Source: Myxococcus stipitatus DSM 14675 (GTDB lineage Bacteria > Myxococcota > Myxococcia > Myxococcales > Myxococcaceae). Taken from it: a stretch of DNA of 64,000 nucleotides. Shown piece by piece: positions 34,367 through 42,789 of the stretch; position 1 is the first letter of the stretch; every line of letters begins with the position of its first letter. The notes beneath the pieces were generated by a model. The model made no database searches, was not told where the DNA came from, and saw only the letters and a list, made by a program, of their open reading frames with translations. The translations under genes were made by a program, and so were the position numbers. The stretch spans positions 9,737,501 to 9,801,500 of the forward strand of contig NC_020126.1 in assembly GCF_000331735.1 (NCBI RefSeq), read 5' to 3'.

Positions 34367-34986
34367 TGCGGCTCTCTCGAAATCTCCTCTGGACCACTTC
34401 CGCGGCCACCCTGCTCTGCCTGACCGCCGCGTGCGGCGACGACAAGCCCGAGTCCACCTGCGGCGAGCCCCTCTACGGCGGTGACGCCACCGACGAAGCG
34501 TGGCGCGCGCTGGTGGACGCGGAGGCTCGCGCGACGCCGAACGCGGAGGTCGCCCGGCTCACCTCCCCCGAGAGCGGCGCGTCCTACGACGCCAGCGCCG
34601 CGCCTCCGCGCTGGGCCTGGAGCTCCACGCTGGCCAGCGCGCAGCCTCGTCCCGCGCCGCCGAGCGCCTTCGACACCGCGCGCACGATGCTGGCCCACGT
34701 GGGCGAGTGGATTCTGCCCACCGCCCATGCCCACCTGCCTCCGTTCACCGGGGACATCTACTGGGTGCGTGTGACGGTCCCCGGGCGCACGTGCCCGGTG
34801 GAGATGCTCACCTCGAACCTTGACTGGCAGCTCGACGCGGCCACCTGGGACACGCTCAAGGCCAGCGCGGGGCAGGAGCTGAGCGTGCAGGTCATCAGCG
34901 CGTACCTGCTCCAGAACCGCATCACCGAAGGCCCCTACCGCCTGCCCCAGCCCGTCACCGTCCGCGTCCAGAAGGGGACCCCATGA
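34366..34986 (+). CDS. Small lipoprotein, unknown function
   Basis: A 206-aa lipoprotein with lipobox LTAAC followed by GDD. The middle is Ala/Ser/Pro-rich; the C-terminal domain (about 120-206) begins AHAHLPPFTGDIYWVRVTVPG and is beta-rich, Ig/Fn3-like in appearance, with a conserved-looking CPVEM and a VTVRVQKG final strand. The HAHLPP patch could be a metal or heme ligand site, but this is speculation. The start overlaps the previous stop by 1 nt and its stop overlaps the next start by 4 nt, so expression is tied to the propeller proteins and the cytochrome. Confidence 0.72.
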   Translation: MRLSRNLLWTTSAATLLCLTAACGDDKPESTCGEPLYGGDATDEAWRALVDAEARATPNAEVARLTSPESGASYDASAAPPRWAWSSTLASAQPRPAPPSAFDTARTMLAHVGEWILPTAHAHLPPFTGDIYWVRVTVPGRTCPVEMLTSNLDWQLDAATWDTLKASAGQELSVQVISAYLLQNRITEGPYRLPQPVTVRVQKGTP

Positions 34987-36230
34987 GGCGCTCCCGTGTC
35001 TGGCTTTCCGCGCTGGGGCTGCTGCTCGCCTCCTGCGGCGAGGACTCGAACCCCTTCGATGGGGTGAAGCCGCCGGACGGCCTTCAGTACGCGCATCCAG
35101 ACCCCTGGGCGGCGGGCGTGGGGGTTCCCCCTCCGGGCCCCGGAGGCCGCGTCATCATCACCAACAGCATGGATGACACCGTCAGCCTGCTGGAGCTGGA
35201 CGGCGCGACGAAGCCCGGCTGGAAGGAGGTGGCGCGGGTGCCGGTGGGCCTCAACCCCGTGGAGCTGGAGGGCCCCCACCACACCGCCGTGTCACCGGAT
35301 GGCAAACACTACTACGTAGGCATCTCCAACTACGTGCCCGGCGGCGGCTCCGGTCCCCACGGCGCACACGGCACGGGGGCCGACGACGGCTACTGCCTCA
35401 AGATGGATGCGAGCACCCACCGCCTGGTGGGCTCGGTGCGCGTGGACCCCAACCCCGGGGACGTCATCGTCAGTCGGGACGGCAACACGCTGTACCAGAC
35501 GCACTTCGACACGCTGAAGATCACCGAGGTCGCTCGCCGCGGCGGCACCCAGGAGGAGATGTTCGCGCGCATGGCGGTCATCGACGCGAAGACGATGACT
35601 CGCAAGTCCATGGTGACGGTGTGCCCCGCGCCGCACGCCGTGCGCCTGTCTCCGGACGAGCGCACCGCCTACGTCGCGTGCTGGTCCGACGAGGTCGCCA
35701 TCGTCGACCTCACCACGCCCACGGAGAAGCCCACGCGCGTCAAGGTCTCCGCCAGCGCGGGCACCGCCGTGACACCTCGGCACCAGCCCTACGCGCTGAC
35801 GATGTCGCCCACCACGGGCGATGTCTGGGTCAGCTCCATGGCCAGCCGCGAGCTCCAGTTGCTCGACGCGAAGACGCGCGCCATGAACCCCGCGCGGACG
35901 ATTCGCCTCCCCGGCGCGCCCATGTTCGGCGACTTCAGCGCGGACGGGAAGACGCTCTACATGCCCGTGCAGGGCGTGGAGTCCCTGCACGTCATCGACG
36001 CGGACACCGGCGCCATCCGAAGCGAGCTGGAGCTGGCGGACGCGGGCTGCCTCAACGTGCACCAGGCGCACCTGACGCCGGACGGCACCCACGCGCTCGT
36101 CGTCTGCGAAGGAGACCGGCTGAGCCCCGGCACGTTGCACTCGGTGAACCTGGCCCAGGGCACGGTGGTGAATACCGTGCGCGTGGGCATCTTCCCGGAC
36201 TCGGTGAACATCCTCGGAGGTCAGCGATGA
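34983..36230 (+). CDS. YncE-like beta-propeller lipoprotein
   Basis: A 415-aa lipoprotein with lipobox LLASC. The mature part is a seven-bladed YVTN/YncE-type propeller: blades include VIITNSMDDTVSLLELDG, HHTAVSPDGKHYYVGISN, DVIVSRDGNTLYQTHFD, AVRLSPDERTAYVACWSDE, ALTMSPTTGDVWVSSMAS, GDFSADGKTLYMPVQG and AHLTPDGTHALVVCEGDR. A Gly/His-rich insert (GGGSGPHGAHGTGADDGY) sits in an early blade. Such propellers often pair with periplasmic cytochromes in dehydrogenase or metal-handling systems. It overlaps both neighbours by 4 nt (ATGA), and the following gene encodes a diheme cytochrome c. Confidence 0.83.
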   Translation: MRRSRVWLSALGLLLASCGEDSNPFDGVKPPDGLQYAHPDPWAAGVGVPPPGPGGRVIITNSMDDTVSLLELDGATKPGWKEVARVPVGLNPVELEGPHHTAVSPDGKHYYVGISNYVPGGGSGPHGAHGTGADDGYCLKMDASTHRLVGSVRVDPNPGDVIVSRDGNTLYQTHFDTLKITEVARRGGTQEEMFARMAVIDAKTMTRKSMVTVCPAPHAVRLSPDERTAYVACWSDEVAIVDLTTPTEKPTRVKVSASAGTAVTPRHQPYALTMSPTTGDVWVSSMASRELQLLDAKTRAMNPARTIRLPGAPMFGDFSADGKTLYMPVQGVESLHVIDADTGAIRSELELADAGCLNVHQAHLTPDGTHALVVCEGDRLSPGTLHSVNLAQGTVVNTVRVGIFPDSVNILGGQR

Positions 36231-36952
36231 AGGGCGCGCTCTGGAAGGTCCTGCCGTCGCTGGTGCTGCTCGCGCTGACGTCCGCTTGTGGTGACGACGA
36301 GAAGCCTCCGACGGCGGTGGAGTACGGCAAGCTGTTGTTCAACGACGCGCGGCTGTCGGAGAGCCAGTTCAACAGCTTCACCTGCGCGACGTGCCACGCG
36401 ACCACCCCCACGCCGCAAGGCGGACGGATGGACTCCGGCTACACGCTGTACAACGTCGTGGGCCGGGACACCTGGTGGGGCGGCTACGAGACGAACCTGC
36501 TGGACGCGGTGAACTTCTGCTACGTCAGCTTCATGCGCGGCGTGCAGAAGCTGCCCGCGGACTCACCGCAGAGCCGCGCGCTGTACGAGTACCTCGCGAG
36601 CATCAGCCCGGACGCGAAGTCCCCCGCCCTGCCCTATACCGTGGTGAAGGACGTGCGCGACGTGCCTCGGGGCGGCGCGGAGCGTGGACGCGCCGTGTAT
36701 CAAGCCGCGTGTCAGGAGTGTCACGGCGAGACGCACACCGGGAAGGGACGACTGACGGAGCTGGCCTCCATCCTCCCCGAGGTGACACGCGACTACGACA
36801 CGACCTTCCCGGGAGTCCCGCATTCCCTGGTCATCATCGAGAAAGTGCGGCACGGCCAGTTCTTCGGCATCGGCGGAAACATGCCCGCGTACAGCCTGGA
36901 AGCACTCTCGAACGAGGACTTGGGGGCGCTGCTCACGTACCTCGGCCTGTAG
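36227..36952 (+). CDS. Diheme cytochrome c lipoprotein
   Basis: A 241-aa lipoprotein (lipobox LTSAC) with two c-type heme sites: CATCH (C53, C56, H57) and CQECH (C162, C165, H166). Candidate distal Met ligands lie in GRMDSG and in GNMPAYS. The two halves look like fused class-I cytochrome c domains separated by about 100 residues. It should be an envelope electron carrier tethered to a membrane. It is the fourth gene of the coupled operon; the neighbouring propeller lipoproteins could be its partner or docking subunits. No MauG-type or quinoprotein dehydrogenase is encoded in the operon. Confidence 0.87.
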   Translation: MKGALWKVLPSLVLLALTSACGDDEKPPTAVEYGKLLFNDARLSESQFNSFTCATCHATTPTPQGGRMDSGYTLYNVVGRDTWWGGYETNLLDAVNFCYVSFMRGVQKLPADSPQSRALYEYLASISPDAKSPALPYTVVKDVRDVPRGGAERGRAVYQAACQECHGETHTGKGRLTELASILPEVTRDYDTTFPGVPHSLVIIEKVRHGQFFGIGGNMPAYSLEALSNEDLGALLTYLGL

Positions 36953-36964
36953 TAGGAAGCGCGC

Positions 36965-38239
36965 ATGGGGTTTTGGAAGAAGCTCTTTGGTGGTGGGAAG
37001 GACGACGCGGGCTCGAAGGAAGTGGTGAGCCCGCGTGAGTATCTGCTTCGCGAGGTGGAGGCCGCGCTGGCCGAAGACCCCTCGGTCGAAGAAGTGGGAC
37101 GCCTGAAGGACGACTACGGCCTGCACTTCACGAGGGACGGCGAGTCCGTCCAGACGTTCCTCGACAACCTCTTCGCGGAGACCCGCGAGCTGTCCCCCGA
37201 GCAGCGCTCACAGGTCATCCGCCGCTTCCTCGGCGCCTTCGCGAAGACGAGTGACCGGCAGCCCACGTGGGAAGAGGTGCAGTCCCAATTGCTGCCCGTG
37301 GTGCGCGCGGCCGCGTTCGGCGTGATGGCACCTCCGGCGGACTCGCCCACGCGCACGCTGGTGGCGCGCCACACCCTCCCGTTCCTGCGCGAGCTGCTGG
37401 TGGTGGATCAGCCCGACGCGTCCATGTATGTGCAGTACGAACACCTGAACGAGTGGGGCGTCTCCGAGGAGGAGGCCTTCGTCACCGCCTTCGCCAACCT
37501 CGCGAGCATCCGGGACGTGGGCGTGGACCTCCAGGAGGAGCGGCCCAGTCCCATCTGGTCCGTCGACTCGGAGGACTCGTATGAGACGTCGCGGCTGCTG
37601 CTGCCGGGCTTCCTCGCGTCCTTCGCGGGCCGCGTGTCGGGGCGCCCCATCGCCGTCATCCCCACGCGCTCCACGCTGGTCATCGCCGGAGACCAGGACG
37701 CCGCCACGGTGAGCCGGCTGTGCGAGCTGGGCGAGCGCGAGTTCGACGCCAGCGCGCGCAGCATCTCCCCCGCGCTCTACACCGTGGACGACGCGGGCCG
37801 CGTGGTGCCCTACCGCAGGCCCGGCCAGGACGCGCTCGCGCTGCGCATCCGCCGCACGCACGTGCGCCTGGCCATGGGTGAGTACACCGCCCAGAAGGAG
37901 TTCCTGGACGAGCAGCACGAGGCGAAGGAGGTGGACCTGTTCGTCGCCAGCTACGGCGCGCTGGTCCGCGAGAAGGACGAGTCGCCGCTGTCCTGGTGCA
38001 GTTGGAGCGATGACGTGGACGCGCTCCTGCCGGAGACGGACGTCGTCGTCCTGGCCCTGGGCGAGGAGGACCTCGTCCCCGTGCCCTTCTCCGTCGTGCA
38101 GCGCCTGGCCCCTGGTTGCCTCACGCGGGTGCCGGAGCTGTGGCCGGTGCGCTACCGCACCACGGCGTGGCCCCAGCCGAAGGTGCTCGAGCAGCTGCGC
38201 GCGGCGGCCGTGGACATCTCGACGTACGAAGTTCCCTGA
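36965..38239 (+). CDS. DUF1444/YtpQ-like protein
   Basis: A 424-aa cytosolic protein beginning MGFWKKLFGGGKDD. The region about 60-215 resembles DUF1444 (YtpQ-like): DGESVQTFLDNLFAE, then RTLVARHTLPFLRELLVV, and LNEWGVSEEEAFVTAFANL. The C-terminal part (about 220-424) has further alpha/beta elements (GRPIAVIPTRSTLVIAGDQD, ETDVVVLALGEEDLVPVPF) that suggest a repeat of the same fold. Function is unknown. The start lies 12 nt after the cytochrome stop with GGAAG in the gap, so it may be transcribed from the same operon. The assignment is moderate. Confidence 0.6.
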   Translation: MGFWKKLFGGGKDDAGSKEVVSPREYLLREVEAALAEDPSVEEVGRLKDDYGLHFTRDGESVQTFLDNLFAETRELSPEQRSQVIRRFLGAFAKTSDRQPTWEEVQSQLLPVVRAAAFGVMAPPADSPTRTLVARHTLPFLRELLVVDQPDASMYVQYEHLNEWGVSEEEAFVTAFANLASIRDVGVDLQEERPSPIWSVDSEDSYETSRLLLPGFLASFAGRVSGRPIAVIPTRSTLVIAGDQDAATVSRLCELGEREFDASARSISPALYTVDDAGRVVPYRRPGQDALALRIRRTHVRLAMGEYTAQKEFLDEQHEAKEVDLFVASYGALVREKDESPLSWCSWSDDVDALLPETDVVVLALGEEDLVPVPFSVVQRLAPGCLTRVPELWPVRYRTTAWPQPKVLEQLRAAAVDISTYEVP

Positions 38240-38256
38240 CCTTCTCGGAGCGGACG

Positions 38257-38751
38257 ATGCTCGCGTGCTTGGACGTGGACTACCGCTCGGAGGTCACCGT
38301 CGCCGCCTGTGTCGTGTTCCGCGACTGGACGGACGCCGCCGAGGCCGCGCACCACGTGGAGCGCGGACCTCCGGCCGAGTCCTATGAGCCGGGGCAGTTC
38401 TACCGCCGGGAGCTGCCCCACCTGCTGAAGGTGCTGGCCCGGGTGCCCGAGACACTGGAGGCCATCGTCGTGGATGGCTATGTGTGGCTGGGTGAGGAGA
38501 AGCCCGGCCTGGGCGCCCACCTGTACGAGGCCCTGGGCCGCGCGGTGCCCGTCATCGGTGTGGCGAAGACGGCCTTCCACTCCAGCAACAACGCCGTCCC
38601 CGTGCTGCGAGGCCAGAGCCAGCGCCCCCTCTTCGTCACCGCCGTGGGCCTGAGCCCCACCGCCGCCGCGGCGCACATCCAGCGCATGCACGGCGACGCG
38701 CGCAGGCCCACGCTGCTGGGCCGCGTGGACCGGCTGTGCCGCGAGGCGTGA
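38257..38751 (+). CDS. Short endonuclease V family protein
   Basis: Endonuclease V cleaves near deaminated bases (inosine) in DNA or RNA. This 164-aa protein keeps the core fold: an Asp in ACLDVDYRSE, the block FYRRELPHLLKVL, then AIVVDGYVWLG with PGLGAHLYEALG, and PVIGVAKTAFH. It is shorter than classical Nfi (about 220-240 aa) and belongs to a compact bacterial subgroup usually annotated as endonuclease V. Whether the Glu of the catalytic triad is present is uncertain; one may be in RRELPHLL. GGAG is 6 nt before the ATG, and the gene lies 17 nt after the DUF1444-like gene. Confidence 0.72.
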   Translation: MLACLDVDYRSEVTVAACVVFRDWTDAAEAAHHVERGPPAESYEPGQFYRRELPHLLKVLARVPETLEAIVVDGYVWLGEEKPGLGAHLYEALGRAVPVIGVAKTAFHSSNNAVPVLRGQSQRPLFVTAVGLSPTAAAAHIQRMHGDARRPTLLGRVDRLCREA

Positions 38752-38765
38752 CGGACTTGTATCCC

Positions 38766-38779
38766 TGACACATCTGTCA
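38766..38779. promoter_or_regulatory. Inverted repeat TGACA-CATC-TGTCA
   Basis: A 5-bp inverted repeat lies 15 nt after the endonuclease V stop. It is short; it could be a weak terminator or an operator for the next gene. Confidence 0.25.
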
Positions 38780-38875
38780 TGTCCGCCCAGGGCGACGCAC
38801 CCCGCCCCGGGCCGCGCCTCCTCGGAGAAAGTCAGACACACTATCGGTACGGCTCTTGCTGAGGGGTGAGTCCCC

Positions 38876-40798
38876 ATGCGTCCCCCACGCCTCCAGCGCC
38901 GCCAGGTCCTCTCGGGCCTGTTGCTCGTCCTCGTCATCTCCGCGTGTCCCGACCAGAAGCGGCCGCTCACGCGCGCGGAGGTGGAGGCCATCACCTTCAC
39001 GCGGCTGGAGCGCTTCGGGACGGAGCAGGCGTTCGACTTCCACCTGGAATTGCTGGAGCGGATTCGGGACAGCCTGTGGTCGGGCGGTGGCCCCGTCCTG
39101 GGCTGCGGCGGCGCGAGCGGCGATGAAGGGGGGCTCGCACCGGAACCTCCCGCGCAGGACCCGTCCATCACGCACAACCAGGAGTCCGGCGTCGACGAGG
39201 GTGACATCGTCAAGGCGGTGGGTGACTGGTTCGTCGTCCTGCGCCGAGGCCGGCTCTTCACCGTGCGACAGGTGGAAGGCGCGTTGCAGCCGGTGGCCCA
39301 GGTCGCCGCGTATCCAGTGGGGTTCGCCAGCAGCACCTGGTACGACGAGATGCTGGTGTTCGGCCGCCGCATCGTCGTCGTGGGCTACAGCTACACCTTG
39401 AGGTCGACGGAGGTGGGCCTCTTCCGCCTCGACGACGCGGGGGGGCTGACCCATGAGGGCACGCACTTCATCGGCTCCGGCGACTACTACTCGGCACGGG
39501 GCTACGCGAGCCGGCTGGTGAATGGCACGCTGGTCTTCTACATGCCCGTCATCCTCTCGGGCCAGCGGGGCCTGCCGCCGGAGCTGCCCAGGGTGCGCTC
39601 GTGGCTGAGCGGCGTCGGGTTCTCCGCGTGGAACCCCGTGCTCTCGCGGATGGACATCTACAAACCCTTGCAGACCACCTTGTGGCCCATGTTGCACACG
39701 GTGGTGCGGTGCGACCTGAACGCGCCGGCCTTCTCGTGCACGGCGAGCGCGCTGATGGGGCCTCACGGGCAGACTTTCTACGTGTCGCGCGAAGCGGTGT
39801 ACGTCTGGGTCTCTCCGGGCTTCGAGTCGTGGACCGTCGAGGGCGAGAAGTATGACCCGGAGCGGGTTCGCGACTCGGTGGTGTACCGGATGCCGCTGGA
39901 CGGGGGGGAGCCCTCCGCCCTGCGCACGCGAGGCAGCCCGACGGATGCCTTCTCCCTGCGGGAGAACGCGGACGGACACCTGGATGCGCTGCTCGTGGCC
40001 CAGGCCGGGAAGTGGGGACGGGAGCTGTCCCAGGTCGATGGGCCCATGGCCTTGATGCGCGCGCCGCTCGCGGACTTCTCCCAGGAGCTGGCGCCGTTCC
40101 GGCCGGAGCACTTCACCGTGCTGCCGGGCCCCTCGCAGGGCCTCCGGCAGAATCGCTTCGTGGGCAACCACGTGCTGTGGGGCTCGGGTGAGGCGAAGGA
40201 TGCGTGGAGCACGACTCCGGGCGAGCAGACGGTCTGGGTGACGGACCTGCGCTCGCCGCGTGAAGTGCACCGGCTCTCGCTGGGGCACACGGTGCTTCGG
40301 CTGGAGGCGCTGGGCCCCCAGGGGGCGCTCGTGGTGGGCGAGGACCCGGCGGGCCTGCACCTCACCTCGCTGGCGCTGGGGGACGGCGGGCCCGAGCGGC
40401 GCGGCTACTTCCGGCACCAGGGCTCGACGCAAGGCGAGACGCGCAGCCATGGCTTCTTCTTCAAGGCGGGGGCGGACGGGGGCGGTGTGCTGGGACTGCC
40501 CTTGAGGCTCCAGGGTGAGCAGTGGAGACACCTGACCTACGGCTCGGCGGAGGTGTCCTTCATGCGCGTGGACCCGGACTTGCGGCTGACGAACCTGGGG
40601 GCGCTGAGGGCCTCGGAGACCTCGCCGGTCTACGACGCTTGCAGCACGTCGTGCGTGGACTGGTACGGCAATGCGCGCCCCATCTTCTACCGGGACCGCG
40701 TGTTCGCGCTGATGGGCTACGAGCTGCTGGAGGCGCGTGTCACCGGGAGCGCGGTGGAGGAGTCCTTCCGCGTGTCGTATCTGCAACCGGCGCGCTGA
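38876..40798 (+). CDS. Beta-propeller lipoprotein, second copy
   Basis: A 640-aa lipoprotein with signal and lipobox VISAC, followed by PDQKRPLTRAEVE. It carries the Beta_propel (PF09826-like) entry motif ESGVDEGDIVKAVGDWFVVL, equivalent to GVDEADIVKTDG, and then blades such as LFTVRQVEGALQPVAQV and WVTDLRSPREVHRLSLGHTV. It is a distant paralog of the protein at 7662-9773. The signal peptide contains Arg-Arg (LQRRQVLSGLLLVLVIS), which is also compatible with Tat export. A GAGGGGTGAG lies upstream of the ATG. It appears monocistronic; function is unknown. Confidence 0.78.
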   Translation: MRPPRLQRRQVLSGLLLVLVISACPDQKRPLTRAEVEAITFTRLERFGTEQAFDFHLELLERIRDSLWSGGGPVLGCGGASGDEGGLAPEPPAQDPSITHNQESGVDEGDIVKAVGDWFVVLRRGRLFTVRQVEGALQPVAQVAAYPVGFASSTWYDEMLVFGRRIVVVGYSYTLRSTEVGLFRLDDAGGLTHEGTHFIGSGDYYSARGYASRLVNGTLVFYMPVILSGQRGLPPELPRVRSWLSGVGFSAWNPVLSRMDIYKPLQTTLWPMLHTVVRCDLNAPAFSCTASALMGPHGQTFYVSREAVYVWVSPGFESWTVEGEKYDPERVRDSVVYRMPLDGGEPSALRTRGSPTDAFSLRENADGHLDALLVAQAGKWGRELSQVDGPMALMRAPLADFSQELAPFRPEHFTVLPGPSQGLRQNRFVGNHVLWGSGEAKDAWSTTPGEQTVWVTDLRSPREVHRLSLGHTVLRLEALGPQGALVVGEDPAGLHLTSLALGDGGPERRGYFRHQGSTQGETRSHGFFFKAGADGGGVLGLPLRLQGEQWRHLTYGSAEVSFMRVDPDLRLTNLGALRASETSPVYDACSTSCVDWYGNARPIFYRDRVFALMGYELLEARVTGSAVEESFRVSYLQPAR

Positions 40799-40855
40799 CA
40801 GGGCCCTTCGCCCCGCTGGAAAACCCCGCTCCATGGGCATACCTTCCGGGGACCC

Positions 40856-41647
40856 ATGGGCGGCGCGTCTCCTTCACAGCTCGGCTTGTTCGACACCGAC
40901 GCGCGAGAAGCGGCCGTTGCCCCCTCGTCCGAGCGTCGCCTGCCGGAGCGGGAGGAGGCGCTGTTGCAGGCCGCGAACCTCGCTCGGCGGCTGTCTCAGC
41001 GACTGGGCGTGCCGGTCCATCTGCGGCTCACCGACAACCGCGCCACGCTGGTGAGCTTCCGCCACGTGGACTCGGGGCTCCGGCTGCGGCTGCATCATCT
41101 CTTCCTCGAGGCACCCGACGACGTGGTGCAGGCCATCGCGCGCTACGCCGCCCGCTCCGATGCGAGCGCGGCGGAGCGGCTGGAGACCTACGCGAGCGAG
41201 CGGCAGGGGTTGGTGCGGCGCGAGCGGCGGCCCGGCAAGGCCCTGCGTTCGCGGGGTCGGTGTTTCGACTTGCGCGCCATCCTGGCGAGGCTGGATGCCG
41301 AGTGGTTCGGCGGCCGGGTGCGCGTGGACATCGGCTGGGCGCGGCGGCCGGCGAAGGGGCGGCGGCGGAGCATCCATGTCGGGGGCTATGACGCGCGGCT
41401 GCGGGAGATTCGCATCCACCCCGCGTTGGATCGGCCGCATGTCCCGGCGTTCGTGGTGGACTACCTGGTGTTCCACTCGATGCTTCATGCGGACCTGCAT
41501 GAAGAGGAGGGGGGCGGGTTGGACTCGGAGGGACGCTGCGCGCGAGGGCATTCGGCGGCGTTCCTTCAACAAGAGGACACCTTCCCCTTGCGGGACACGG
41601 CGCAACGGTGGCTACAGGACAACCACACGTCGCTGCTGCGGGGCTGA
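40856..41647 (+). CDS. SprT-like protein with degenerate metallopeptidase motif
   Basis: A 263-aa protein. The C-terminal half resembles SprT-like/YgjP-type zinc metallopeptidases: DLRAILARLDAEWFGGRVRV, then IHVGGYDARLREIRIHPALD, then the helix VVDYLVFHSMLHADLHEEEG. The usual HExxH is HSMLH here (H207, S208, H211): the catalytic Glu is a Ser (codon TCG, 41477-41479). A third His lies downstream in RCARGHSAAFL. Zinc binding may persist but proteolysis should be lost unless another residue substitutes. The N-terminal half is helical and Arg-rich. Cytosolic; no signal peptide. Confidence 0.7.
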   Translation: MGGASPSQLGLFDTDAREAAVAPSSERRLPEREEALLQAANLARRLSQRLGVPVHLRLTDNRATLVSFRHVDSGLRLRLHHLFLEAPDDVVQAIARYAARSDASAAERLETYASERQGLVRRERRPGKALRSRGRCFDLRAILARLDAEWFGGRVRVDIGWARRPAKGRRRSIHVGGYDARLREIRIHPALDRPHVPAFVVDYLVFHSMLHADLHEEEGGGLDSEGRCARGHSAAFLQQEDTFPLRDTAQRWLQDNHTSLLRG

Positions 41648-41750
41648 GCGTCGAGACGTCCGCACATCGAGTGTGTGGTCCGAGAGGTTGTCCAAGCTCT
41701 GGAAAAGCTTTCATGGCGACGCCTGGGGGGCCGCTGCATGCTCAGGGGTG

Positions 41751-42152
41751 ATGCGCTACTTCAACGTGGACGAGGCGAACCGGCTGGTGCCGCTCCTGAG
41801 CCGAACCTTCGAGCACATCCGCCCGTGGGTGGAGCGCGTGCAGCAACTGGTGGAGACGCTCGGCACTCCCGAGGGCAAGGCCCTGGCGAACCACGAGGCG
41901 CTGCGCGAGGAGCGCGACGCGCTGCTGGAGAAGGTGCGCCTGGAGCTGCGTGAGTTCCACGAGATGGGGCTGGAGATCAAAGGGGCGCAGGGGCTCGTCG
42001 ACTTCCGGGCGCACCGGGGAGAGGAGCCGGTGTACCTGTGCTGGAGACTGGGTGAGCCCGCTGTGTCTCACTGGCATGGGATGTATGACGGCTTCTCGGG
42101 ACGCCGCCCCATCGACAGCCCGGATGAGTTCGCTCCTACCTATCTGAGCTGA
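41751..42152 (+). CDS. DUF2203 family protein
   Basis: A 133-aa cytosolic protein of unknown function matching DUF2203: MRYFNVDEANRLVPLLSRTF at the N-terminus, a helical middle, LEIKGAQGLVDFRAHR, then VYLCWRLGE, WHGMYDGFSGRRPI at the end. These are the conserved family blocks. The ATG at 41751 is chosen because the family starts there; an AGGGG is very close (2 nt). The gene converges on the lipoprotein gene at 42136 and their 3' ends overlap by 17 nt. Confidence 0.82.
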   Translation: MRYFNVDEANRLVPLLSRTFEHIRPWVERVQQLVETLGTPEGKALANHEALREERDALLEKVRLELREFHEMGLEIKGAQGLVDFRAHRGEEPVYLCWRLGEPAVSHWHGMYDGFSGRRPIDSPDEFAPTYLS

Positions 42153-42789
42153 GCGGCGATTGCTCTTCACGCTTCAGCGCTTGGATGAGCCCGTGGTCGT
42201 TGTACACAGCACCAAGCGGAACGAATCCACCGTCGACCCGCCTGGTCACGACACGGCTGAAGCCGATGTACCCATGCACCGTGCAGGTCCCGGGTGAGGC
42301 CACATCGAACACCAGGGTATCGGCTCCCCACGTCTCTCCGGTGTCCTGATTGAGGAAGTGCGTCGGCTGCCACTTCCACCCCGGTCCGTTGAGTGCTTCG
42401 AGTGCGGCCCCGAGAAACAGGACGGACTTCGAGGCAGGTGCCGCGGGGTCTCCCGGTAGCTCACACGTCCGGCCAGCGTGCTCGACACCTTCTCTCATCG
42501 GGGAGACATGGCTGATGACCCACTTGGACTCATGGGTCTCATCGTCAAAGAACAGAGCGCAATAGCCTGACACCTCGGAGCCAGCGCGAGCCTGCATCAT
42601 GGCCGTACACGCCACGTCGACGAGCTCATCCATGTCGTCGTAGGGACCGACAATATCGCCCTCGTATCGAACGGGTCCGTTGGGGGTGTCGTGGACACGA
42701 ACATCCAGAGTCGTGCGGACGGTCGCACATCCTCCTGACCCCAACAGGCAGGTGCAGGCCGTGGCCATCGCGACTCGACGCGCTGTCAC
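42136..42789 (-). CDS. Lipoprotein, paralog of the JAMM-like lipoprotein but lacking the motif
   Basis: A 217-aa lipoprotein with lipobox GSGGC. Its layout matches the protein at 43207: an N-terminal LDVRVHDTPNGPVRYEGDIVG then PYDDMDELVD, a YCALFFDD block, an ISHVSPM segment, and KSVLFLGAALEALNG where the paralog has LLLGPSHNHPHNPEF. The His residues of the HxHP motif are therefore absent. The gene starts within the stop of the gene at 42786 (ATGA overlap), so it is the last of a three-gene lipoprotein set. Function unknown; it may be a structural or decoy partner. Confidence 0.68.
   Translation of the reverse strand: MTARRVAMATACTCLLGSGGCATVRTTLDVRVHDTPNGPVRYEGDIVGPYDDMDELVDVACTAMMQARAGSEVSGYCALFFDDETHESKWVISHVSPMREGVEHAGRTCELPGDPAAPASKSVLFLGAALEALNGPGWKWQPTHFLNQDTGETWGADTLVFDVASPGTCTVHGYIGFSRVVTRRVDGGFVPLGAVYNDHGLIQALKREEQSPLSSDR

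Noticed and set aside
41160..42152. Apparent fusion of a frame inside the SprT-like gene with DUF2203
   Set aside because: The upstream part is the wrong frame of the SprT-like gene; the DUF2203 domain starts cleanly at an ATG at 41751.
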